Shown here in pieces: positions 1-5,435 of a stretch of 7,486 nt of DNA (the first letter of the stretch is position 1; each line of letters opens with the position of its first letter). Position numbers and translations under genes: made by a program. Below the pieces are notes generated by a model that had not been told where the DNA came from, searched no databases, and was given only the letters and a program-made list of their open reading frames with translations. Origin of the DNA: an uncultured Prevotella sp. (GTDB taxonomy: Bacteria; Bacteroidota; Bacteroidia; Bacteroidales; Bacteroidaceae); assembly GCA_905372445.1 (NCBI GenBank), contig CAJPPF010000108.1:1-7486 (forward strand), in the 5' to 3' direction.

Positions 1-2
1 GA

Positions 3-191
3 ATTTTACAAAAAAAACGGGCTATTAAATGGCGATTTTTACAACCACAATCTTATGGAAGTTGTTTCATTGTTTTTAGTAATGATATATGTTCATACTA
101 TGATGACTCAATAATTTACCAGACATACGTTTCTGAAATTTGTCCTTATAGGAATGAAAAACTCACATATATTGTGCTAATTAATATATAA
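3..191 (+). CDS. 3' end of an unrecognised protein, cut by the window edge
   Basis: An open frame of 62 codons runs from the left edge to a TAA at 189-191 without an in-frame ATG, so the start would lie outside the window. The readable part has a protein-like composition (aromatic residues, an SYYDDS stretch, a KLTYIVLINI end). I do not recognise a family. It is AT-rich (about 28% GC in the first 60 bases), unlike the adjacent rteC gene, and it points towards rteC, so the two genes would converge on the terminator at 201-233. The excision operon controlled by RteC would be expected somewhere on this side in CTnDOT, but this fragment does not look like a small basic excisionase. It could be cargo inserted next to rteC or a chance open frame in AT-rich DNA. 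Confidence 0.4.
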   Translation: MLQKKRAIKWRFLQPQSYGSCFIVFSNDICSYYDDSIIYQTYVSEICPYRNEKLTYIVLINI

Positions 192-200
192 TTAAATGAA

Positions 201-233
201 AATAAAAAGACAGGATACGAGTATTCCTGTCTT
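201..233 (-). terminator. Intrinsic terminator of rteC
   Basis: On the minus strand, 23 bases after the rteC stop codon, the perfect 9-bp arms AAGACAGGA (225-233 on the plus strand) and TCCTGTCTT (207-215) enclose a 9-base loop. A T-rich tail TTTTTATT (208-201) runs off the 3' arm. The hairpin plus U-tract is a standard Rho-independent terminator in the rteC direction. On the plus strand no U-run follows directly, so it is less convincing as a terminator for the convergent frame ending at 191. Confidence 0.85.
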
Positions 234-255
234 CTCATATGTAATGGATATTTTT

Positions 256-909
256 TTATTTTCTCATCCGCTCCAACTCCTCATCACGCAACATTCTCTC
301 GTTCAGTTTTTCCTGCATCCTGTCAATGAAATAGGTGCGGCTTTCGTTCTTCCGGCGTTTGATATCAGTGTAGAAGCGGTAGCAGTCTTTAGAATCAACC
401 CCGAATATCTTATAGAGAAGTGGGGCGAGCTGTTTGAGCGGCATATTGCCGTTGTTGATGCAGCCCATCACGTCTATGCCGTAGATAAGTTCCACGAGGT
501 CGATGGCATTGCCCGTCCATTGAAGAAGGCTGGCGGTGGTTTCTGTTGCGTTGTTGGCGGATATTAGTGGTGGCACTTGGGGCGTGGCAAGGAATTTCTG
601 CATCTTTCTTACGAAAGACAGAGCCTTGCTGACGTAGGCGGCAATCTCTCTTTTTTCTTCTGACAGATTACGTACGGGATGGTGCTGCAACTCGATTTCG
701 ATGTAGGCAAGCGCGATGACGGTAAGGTTCATGTCCATGCCGCCGTTGCACAGTTCGATCACTTGGGTGGCGAAAGCCGTGTATGCCGTTTCCATATTGC
801 AGTCGCCGGCTTCGTTTATCAGGCGGAAAAAGTCGGTTTCCGCCAGCAAGAAATAATTCATGGTTCTGTCAATTTTGAAAATTACACTTTGTTTTCTGCG
901 TGCGCACAT
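256..909 (-). CDS. rteC: RteC, regulator of element excision
   Basis: The protein is 217 residues and matches the size and remembered sequence of CTnDOT RteC. In CTnDOT, RteC is a DNA-binding activator that binds inverted repeats upstream of the excision operon (xis2c, xis2d, orf3, exc) and so links tetracycline exposure to excision and transfer. The family motif WTGNAIDLVELIYGI is at residues 131-145, followed by a helical, basic C-terminal region (KIFGVDSKDCYRFY, then KRRKNESRTYFIDRM) that should be the winged-helix-like part. No signal peptide or membrane segment is seen, so it is cytoplasmic. I chose the ATG at 907-909 because it gives 217 residues. A TTG five codons upstream and an ATG at 859-861 (201 residues, starting MNYFLLAE) are alternatives; none has a clear Shine-Dalgarno, as is usual in Bacteroides. 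It is a separate unit from rteB, flanked by its own hairpins. Confidence 0.93.
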   Translation of the reverse strand: MCARRKQSVIFKIDRTMNYFLLAETDFFRLINEAGDCNMETAYTAFATQVIELCNGGMDMNLTVIALAYIEIELQHHPVRNLSEEKREIAAYVSKALSFVRKMQKFLATPQVPPLISANNATETTASLLQWTGNAIDLVELIYGIDVMGCINNGNMPLKQLAPLLYKIFGVDSKDCYRFYTDIKRRKNESRTYFIDRMQEKLNERMLRDEELERMRK

Positions 910-944
910 GAATATAATTGGCAAAAAACGCGGCAGAAAATAAA

Positions 945-979
945 AAATCCAACACTCAATTTTACAAAGTGCTGGATTT
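945..979 (-). terminator. Terminator-like hairpin between the RibD-like gene and rteC
   Basis: On the minus strand, AAATCCAGCACT (979-968) pairs with AGTGTTGGATTT (956-945) through 12 pairs including one G-U, around an 11-base loop, and the 3' arm continues into TTTTTTATTTT. This is a good intrinsic terminator for transcripts arriving from the gene ending at 1100. Because it ends only 36 bases before the rteC start, it also sits in or just upstream of the rteC leader and overlaps the best promoter candidate. It could therefore be a leader hairpin or attenuator of rteC rather than only a terminator. Confidence 0.7.
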
Positions 980-1011
980 CAGAGGTATAAAATTCAGTAT
1001 TTTTTCACAAG
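980..1011 (-). promoter_or_regulatory. Candidate rteC promoter
   Basis: The minus strand has CTTG (1011-1008), a 20-base spacer, then TACCTCTG (987-980). Each box is one base away from the Bacteroides consensus TTTG and TAnnTTTG, and the spacing is within the usual 19-21. Transcription would start around 972-975, inside the hairpin at 945-979. An imperfect promoter suits a gene that needs an activator, and RteB is the expected one. No convincing sigma-54 type GG/GC pair at -24/-12 was found between 910 and 1099. The assignment is by eye and could be wrong. Confidence 0.35.
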
Positions 1012-1099
1012 GACAAATTATCTCCGACTTAAATTGTTTGTAATCGGAACATTTATTCTATTCCTGAAAATAGAAATGTATGCTTGCCGCACATTTTGG

Positions 1100-1522
1100 C
1101 TATCTTGCTTTTTTATCAAGGATATAGATAATGCGACATACACCGTTGGGATAGCTTTTCAAAGAGGAAAGCGTCCAGTGTTGCTCTGGCAGAGCCGACT
1201 TAAAAAAATGTCGTCCGCTTCCGGATATGAAAGGAACGGTGTATAGTATGATTTCATCCACAGCGTGCATCCGCAGCAGTCCGTTTATATAGTCTGCCGT
1301 GTCCGGTGTGGCTTCCGCGAGGTAACGGATGTTTGTGCAGTCTTTTCTCCATTCGTGCAGCATTGAAATGGAATAGTCCGGTGTCACACGGTAAAAGGCT
1401 TTCTTCCTGATTTCATCAAGACCGCAACGGTCAAGGCACAAATCCTGATGTGCTTTATCATATAACTCTGAAGAAAGACATCCGTCCATCGTCAGTACGG
1501 CGAGAATCTGAACTTTACCCAT
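1100..1522 (-). CDS. Short RibD-C / dihydrofolate-reductase-like protein
   Basis: This 140-residue cytoplasmic protein resembles the C-terminal reductase domain of RibD, which has the dihydrofolate reductase fold. Residues 5-17 (QILAVLTMDGCLS) fit the first strand and substrate-side loop of that fold, and residues 88-107 (VDEIILYTVPFISGSGRHFF) match the family block containing DEL-x-LY-x-x-P-x-x-x-G-x-G-x-x-F. The protein is clearly shorter than typical members of about 180-220 residues. I see no counterpart of the EGG stretch that normally precedes VDE and helps bind NADPH, so a catalytic role is uncertain. The start ATG at 1520-1522 is preceded by AAAGGAAACG, a plausible ribosome site. The gene lies between rteB and rteC, preceded by a structured leader with a terminator at 1550-1576 and followed by a terminator at 945-979. 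I do not know its role; it is not needed to explain tetracycline control. Confidence 0.75.
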   Translation of the reverse strand: MGKVQILAVLTMDGCLSSELYDKAHQDLCLDRCGLDEIRKKAFYRVTPDYSISMLHEWRKDCTNIRYLAEATPDTADYINGLLRMHAVDEIILYTVPFISGSGRHFFKSALPEQHWTLSSLKSYPNGVCRIIYILDKKAR

Positions 1523-1652
1523 AATCGTTTCCTTTCGTTAGGCAAGGGTAAAAAAGTAGCGTGCAATTCACACTACCTTCAAGCGATGGCTCTGGTAAAG
1601 CCTTTACGGAGAGTACGTGAATGCACGCTATGCGTAAGCATAGCATAAGCAT
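1515..1652 (-). CDS. Possible 45-residue leader peptide overlapping the RibD-like gene
   Basis: An ATG at 1650-1652 opens a frame of 45 codons (MLMLCLRIACIHVL near the start, LTKGNDYG at the end). Its TAA overlaps the first 8 bases of the RibD-like gene, the same overlap length as between rteA and rteB. A purine stretch GGAGA lies about 10 bases upstream. The frame runs through the big hairpin and the terminator at 1550-1576, so a translating ribosome would disrupt both. Against it: the same bases are constrained by RNA pairing, and the peptide resembles no family I know. It may be a chance frame in a structured RNA. Confidence 0.25.
   Translation of the reverse strand: MLMLCLRIACIHVLSVKALPEPSLEGSVNCTLLFYPCLTKGNDYG
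1550..1576 (-). terminator. Intrinsic terminator inside the leader of the RibD-like gene
   Basis: On the minus strand, GTAGTGTG (1576-1569) pairs with CACGCTAC (1563-1556) through 8 pairs including one U-G, around the loop AATTG, followed at once by six T residues (1555-1550). It lies 27 bases before the ATG of the downstream gene, so transcripts starting near 1765 should end here unless the hairpin is prevented. It therefore marks either the 3' end of a small RNA or the decision point of an attenuator. Confidence 0.75.
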
Positions 1653-1765
1653 CACGCAATCGTCTCCGTAGTTCCAATTTACCAGATTTTCGCTTGAAAC
1701 GCCTTGCGGTCTTATCCTATATGTTGGCGGCGAAAAGCTCCTGCCAATCGCCGTTTTTCTCAAAT
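1550..1765 (-). ncRNA. Highly structured leader or small RNA between rteB and the RibD-like gene
   Basis: The predicted RNA of about 215 nt runs from the promoter element at 1772-1779 to the terminator at 1550-1576. Its core is one long nested hairpin spanning 1578-1698. The paired blocks, outside to inside, are 1698-1690 with 1586-1578 (9 bp), 1686-1678 with 1599-1591 (9 bp), 1670-1663 with 1612-1605 (8 bp), 1656-1649 with 1624-1616 (8 bp, one bulge) and 1644-1638 with 1633-1627 (7 bp, loop TTAC). That is about 41 pairs, far more than chance would give. A competing helix of 12 pairs (1628-1617 with 1571-1559, one bulge) would break both the inner hairpin and the terminator, acting as an antiterminator. 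I do not recognise a known riboswitch or ncRNA family. It could be an attenuator for the RibD-like gene or a stand-alone regulatory RNA of the element. Confidence 0.55.
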
Positions 1766-1771
1766 GTTATG

Positions 1772-1779
1772 CAAAGATA
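1772..1779 (-). promoter_or_regulatory. Bacteroides-type -7 promoter element
   Basis: TATCTTTG on the minus strand is an exact match to the Bacteroides -7 consensus TAnnTTTG. It lies 22 bases after the rteB stop codon, and a start near 1765 would produce the structured leader RNA. No TTTG is found at the expected -33 position (the bases there read AGCC), so the promoter may be weak or activator-dependent, or the match may be fortuitous. Confidence 0.5.
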
Positions 1780-1783
1780 GCCA

Positions 1784-1796
1784 AATTCAGTGAATT
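1784..1796. promoter_or_regulatory. Perfect 13-base dyad upstream of the -7 element
   Basis: AATTCA-G-TGAATT is a perfect inverted repeat with a one-base centre. It lies between the rteB stop and the TATCTTTG element, where the spacer between the -33 and -7 boxes would be. That is a typical position for a repressor or activator site. The loop is too short for an RNA hairpin. Six-base AT-rich arms can arise by chance, so this is only a candidate operator. Confidence 0.25.
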
Positions 1797-1801
1797 ACGG
1801 G

Positions 1802-3124
1802 CTATGATTGCTTGAATTTATATTTAAGTCCATACTCTTCAAGTTTGCTGTATAGTGTTGTCCTGCCTATGCCGAGCAGTTCTGCGGCGACACTCCGGTT
1901 GCCGTTTGCCTGTTTCAACGCACGCAATATCCGCTCCTTATCCTCCGCGTCATTGCGCAAGGCGAAGCTGACAGTAGAGGTCGGTTTCGTCACGGCAAGT
2001 TCCAGATGCTCTTTCATGACAACACCTTCCTGCGCCTGCAATACAGCACCCATAACTTTCTGCCGAAGTTCCCGCACGTTGCCCGGCCATGCGTGTGTCA
2101 GCAACGCTTTACGTGCTTCGGAACTGAACCCGCTCACGCTACACTCCAGCTCTCTGTTTGCCATATCACGGAAGAACTCTGCCAGCGGCATAATGTCTTC
2201 TTGACAGTCACGCAACGGAGGAACGGTTATCCCGAAGTCGTGCAGGCGGTACAGAAGATCCTGCCGAAAACGCTTTTCATTCACCGATACCTCCAAATCT
2301 TCATTGGTAGCAGCGATGATGCGGACATTGAAATTCCGGTCTGCCTTGTCTCCGACCGGGCGATACCGCCTCTCCTGTATGGCACGGAGCAACATCTGTT
2401 GGGTTTCCAACGCGAGGTTTCCTACCTCGTCCAGAAACAACGTGCCGCCTTCCGCCTCATGGAAATATCCTTTCTTGGCATTGTCCGCACCTGTAAATGC
2501 ACCTTTGACGTGTCCGAAGAAAGCCGACGGTGCAAGCTCTTTGGAGAGTGAACCGCAGTCCACCGCCACAAATGGCTTGCCTGCACGTTTGCTCTTGTCA
2601 TGCAACAGGTGGGCAATATGCTCCTTGCCCGTGCCGTTCTCACCAAATATCATCACGCTCATATCGGTGGCGGCTACCAGCCTTATGCGGTGCATGATTT
2701 TCTGAAAGGCGGAACCTTCACGGGCGAATATAGGCATACGGCGTTGTCCTGCCTGACGTTCTTTCAGTATGGAACGGATCAGGGGGACAAGTTTATCCTC
2801 CACAAGCTGTTTGGGAATATAGTCTATCGAGCCGAGTTTCATGCTTTCCACGGCGGTATTAACTTCGGCGTAGTCGGTCATAATGATGAAGGGCTGCATC
2901 TTTCCCTCCTTTCGCATCCAGCACAAAAGGTCTATGCCACTGCCGTCAGGCAGACGCAGGTCGGCAACCACGATATCATTATCTGTTGCCTGTTGCAGAT
3001 GTTTCTTCGCGGTTGAGAGGTGGTAAGCCTTCATATTGCGGTAGCCCTCCCGTGACAGCATATTGCAGACATATTCGCAATACACGATGTTGTCTTCCAC
3101 CACAATTATTTTTGTCTTATTCAT
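1802..3124 (-). CDS. rteB: RteB, NtrC-family response regulator
   Basis: The 440-residue cytoplasmic protein has three domains. The receiver (about 1-120) has acidic pocket E10/D11, phosphoacceptor D55 (VVADLRLPDGSG), T83 and K105. The AAA+ domain (about 131-360) has Walker A GENGTGKE at 161-168, the GAFTGA loop at 208-213, Walker B GGTLFLDE ending at D232/E233, and the WPGNVREL block at 346-353. The Fis-type helix-turn-helix (about 395-430) contains NRSVAAELLGIGRTTLYSKL. An intact GAFTGA normally means contact with sigma-54. In CTnDOT, RteB is the partner of RteA and is needed to turn on rteC, and it also aids mobilisation of resident elements. The ATG at 3122-3124 overlaps the last 8 bases of rteA (ATGAATAA), so translation is probably coupled. 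The stop is TAG, and no terminator hairpin is seen between it and the next promoter element. Confidence 0.96.
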   Translation of the reverse strand: MNKTKIIVVEDNIVYCEYVCNMLSREGYRNMKAYHLSTAKKHLQQATDNDIVVADLRLPDGSGIDLLCWMRKEGKMQPFIIMTDYAEVNTAVESMKLGSIDYIPKQLVEDKLVPLIRSILKERQAGQRRMPIFAREGSAFQKIMHRIRLVAATDMSVMIFGENGTGKEHIAHLLHDKSKRAGKPFVAVDCGSLSKELAPSAFFGHVKGAFTGADNAKKGYFHEAEGGTLFLDEVGNLALETQQMLLRAIQERRYRPVGDKADRNFNVRIIAATNEDLEVSVNEKRFRQDLLYRLHDFGITVPPLRDCQEDIMPLAEFFRDMANRELECSVSGFSSEARKALLTHAWPGNVRELRQKVMGAVLQAQEGVVMKEHLELAVTKPTSTVSFALRNDAEDKERILRALKQANGNRSVAAELLGIGRTTLYSKLEEYGLKYKFKQS

Positions 3125-5435
3125 CTTCGTATTTTCTCCTTTCCTCTTCTGCCAACCGTATTATTTCCACTCCCTTATCCAGCACGGCAGTCACGGCATG
3201 GCTTAACGCTTCACCATCCGGGAGAGCATCGCCACGAAGCAATCCGTAAAGTACATTCAGCGGTTGGTCGGCACGGAGCACCTCCCACGAACTGCGCAGG
3301 TGGTGGATCAGGGAATCCAGCTTTTGCAGGTCTTTTTCTTTTGCTGCATCCCGTACCGCCTGCATTTCCTTTTCTGTTTCAGTTATCAACTTTTCCAGCA
3401 TGACGGCTTCATTGCCATAGGACAATAAGGCGGAAAAGTCCGGTTTCCCGTCCGGTGTCGCTTTTATGGCACACCTGTCGGAAACCTCCATCAGTTCCGA
3501 TATGGAGAACGGTTTGAACAGGCATCCGGCAAAGCCTTTTGCCAATAGTTCCCCTTTGTTACAACTGCCCGAAGCGGTTGCCACAACCACCGGGATTGTT
3601 GGTGAATTGCCCACGTTGGACGAACGCAACAGTTCCAGCAATTCGAAACCGTTTATATCGGGCATATTCAAGTCTGTCAGCAACAGGCTGTATTCTTTCT
3701 GGCGTATCATTTCCATCAGTGCCGCAGCATCGGTGCAAGTGTCGCAGTGTATTCCTTCTTGGGAATACATCTCTTTCAGCATCAGAAGTAATACCTCATC
3801 ATTGTCAATGGCGACAACATCATGGAATTTATTGTTATGATAAACAGGTGTATTGCTTGTATATCCAAGCTGTTCTTCAGCTTCCTGCATAGAAATTTCA
3901 ACTGTGAAACGACTGCCTTTCCCTTTCTTGCTGTCTAAACGGATTGTTCCGCCAAGCATCGACACAATATTACGCATTATGGCAAGCCCAAGCCCGAAAC
4001 CCTCCTTTGCGGCGGCATTTGATAGACGTTCAAACGCACCGAACGCTTGTTTCTGTTCCTCTTCTGTCATGCCTGTACCTGTATCTTCAACGACCAGTGT
4101 CAGAACTCCATTATCATATTCAGTAATCAAAGAAACACCGCCTTCTTCTGTGAACTTGACAGCGTTTGACAGCAGGTTATTCCCGATTTGTATTATTCGC
4201 TCTTTGTCGGTCAATACAATGGCATCGTGTCCAGTCTTCACGGACAAGGACAGCCCTTTGTTCACGGCAACAGGCATGAACTCCGTTTCAAGTGTGTGCG
4301 TGATTGCTGAAATCCGGCAGGGTGACAGACGGGGCTGTTCCTTGCCGTTGTCCAGGCGGAAGAAGTCAAGCAAAGTGTTAAGCATATCCCGCATACGGTC
4401 GGAGGATTGCAGTATGTTTTGGATATACTGCCCGGACTTATCCTCACACTGTTCTTTCCGTATCAGTCCGGCATAGCCTGTTATTGCTGTCAGCGGTGTG
4501 CGCAGTTCATGGGTGATAGTATGTACCGCCTTCTTCCTTGACGTTATCAGTGCCTCGTTCCGTTGTACGGATTGTTCCAGTTGCCTTATCAAATCAGTTG
4601 TCTTGTGCTTGTATTGTTTAATGCTTTTTGCATCACGATGTATGATGATGTAGGAAATTAACAACAATAGAAGAACGAATCCCATTAAACCGCCTACTTG
4701 CATAAATGACTTTTCACGCATGGCAACTATTTCGTTTTCCCGGCTTTGCAGTTCGGTTTGTACCTTTTCTTCTATTTGGCAAATCAATTCTTGCAGTTGT
4801 CTGTTAAGTTCTGCATTACGAGCTGCAAGGCTGTCGGCTTGTTCCGACAATTGGCGATCCTGCACTTTCTGTTCGCTGATTACGTTTCTATTGACCGAAT
4901 GAAGGATAGTGGTTGATACTGCTGGAGTTACTTCCTTTTTTTTGCCGAATATGCCTAAGAAACCTTTTCGTTTTGGCTTTTTGGACTGTTCCTGCACACT
5001 TTTCTGTACAATAACCGGAATTTGATTGGCTATCTTCTTGTTAATAGATTGTTGTTCATCCATTAACCGGACTATCTGGAACATCTGTCGTTCCTTATCC
5101 TCTAAAAGACTGCGCACACTATCGATGCGCTCTGCTGGATAGGTGGCCTTGAAACGGCAGAGCATACTGTCCATTGCCATACGCCGTGCATGGTAATGCT
5201 CGATATCTTTATCGTTCCATTCCAGTATTGTTTCACCCAATAGAGAAAATTTTATCATTTGAATATTGATATTGTTTATTTCTTTTCGGAGCTCGTCTAT
5301 TTTTTTATTGCCAAGTTCTAATGCTTCTATCTCCTGCCATTCATAGAGGCTATTATATGCCATACATCCGATAAGAATGGAGATAAGTATATATCCCAAC
5401 CGTATTGCCTTATAGAAATTTCCTGACCGCTCCAT
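3117..5435 (-). CDS. rteA: RteA, hybrid sensor histidine kinase
   Basis: This 772-residue inner-membrane sensor has a first membrane segment at about 13-30. A helical, coiled-coil-rich sensory region (about 31-246) follows, then a second membrane segment at about 248-266 (GGLMGFVLLLLLISYIII). The kinase core has the H box HTITHELRTPLTAITGY with H309, the N box NLLSNAVKF with N424, the G1 box DTGTGM at 451-456 and the G2 box GFGLGLAI at 479-486. A receiver domain follows with D544, D588 (TDLNMPDINGFELL), T620 and K641. A C-terminal HPt domain has IHHLRSSW, with H711 the likely acceptor. The expected relay is H309 to D588 to H711 to D55 of RteB. RteA is the cognate kinase in the CTnDOT operon; its signal is not known. 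The sensory region has an odd basic patch at 151-168. The ATG overlaps the tetQ stop by one base (TAATG). Confidence 0.96.
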   Translation of the reverse strand: MERSGNFYKAIRLGYILISILIGCMAYNSLYEWQEIEALELGNKKIDELRKEINNINIQMIKFSLLGETILEWNDKDIEHYHARRMAMDSMLCRFKATYPAERIDSVRSLLEDKERQMFQIVRLMDEQQSINKKIANQIPVIVQKSVQEQSKKPKRKGFLGIFGKKKEVTPAVSTTILHSVNRNVISEQKVQDRQLSEQADSLAARNAELNRQLQELICQIEEKVQTELQSRENEIVAMREKSFMQVGGLMGFVLLLLLISYIIIHRDAKSIKQYKHKTTDLIRQLEQSVQRNEALITSRKKAVHTITHELRTPLTAITGYAGLIRKEQCEDKSGQYIQNILQSSDRMRDMLNTLLDFFRLDNGKEQPRLSPCRISAITHTLETEFMPVAVNKGLSLSVKTGHDAIVLTDKERIIQIGNNLLSNAVKFTEEGGVSLITEYDNGVLTLVVEDTGTGMTEEEQKQAFGAFERLSNAAAKEGFGLGLAIMRNIVSMLGGTIRLDSKKGKGSRFTVEISMQEAEEQLGYTSNTPVYHNNKFHDVVAIDNDEVLLLMLKEMYSQEGIHCDTCTDAAALMEMIRQKEYSLLLTDLNMPDINGFELLELLRSSNVGNSPTIPVVVATASGSCNKGELLAKGFAGCLFKPFSISELMEVSDRCAIKATPDGKPDFSALLSYGNEAVMLEKLITETEKEMQAVRDAAKEKDLQKLDSLIHHLRSSWEVLRADQPLNVLYGLLRGDALPDGEALSHAVTAVLDKGVEIIRLAEEERRKYEDE

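Noticed and set aside
256..924. Longer rteC starting at TTG 922-924
   Set aside because: It adds only five residues with a rare start codon; the ATG at 907-909 gives the 217 residues remembered for RteC.
910..1099. Sigma-54 promoter upstream of rteC
   Set aside because: No GG-N10-GC pair with a credible context was found; the closest match lacks the GC of the -12 box.
1034..1246. Plus-strand 70-codon open frame
   Set aside because: Most of it is antisense to the RibD-like gene and the remainder crosses the intergenic region; no ribosome site or family signal.
1578..1698. Integron attC site or transposon end
   Set aside because: The long hairpin invites this idea, but no GTTRRRY/RYYYAAC core sites, flanking duplication or transposase is present, and the terminator that follows fits an RNA better.
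1515..1763. 82-residue minus-strand open frame covering the whole leader region
   Set aside because: The full-length version starts with TTG right at the expected transcript start with no ribosome site, and the bases are explained by strong RNA pairing. Only the internal ATG version at 1652 is kept, at low confidence.
1550..1765. Identification of the structured RNA as the CTnDOT small RNA RteR
   Set aside because: RteR is remembered as about 90 nt, and I could not tie its reported position to this site, so the name was not applied.
2006..2551. Plus-strand open frame of 181 codons
   Set aside because: It lies antisense to the AAA+ domain of rteB, whose motifs are all in the minus-strand frame; its own translation shows no family features.
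3853..4476. Plus-strand open frame of 207 codons
   Set aside because: It is antisense to the kinase core of rteA and is serine/proline-rich, as expected for a shadow of a conserved gene.
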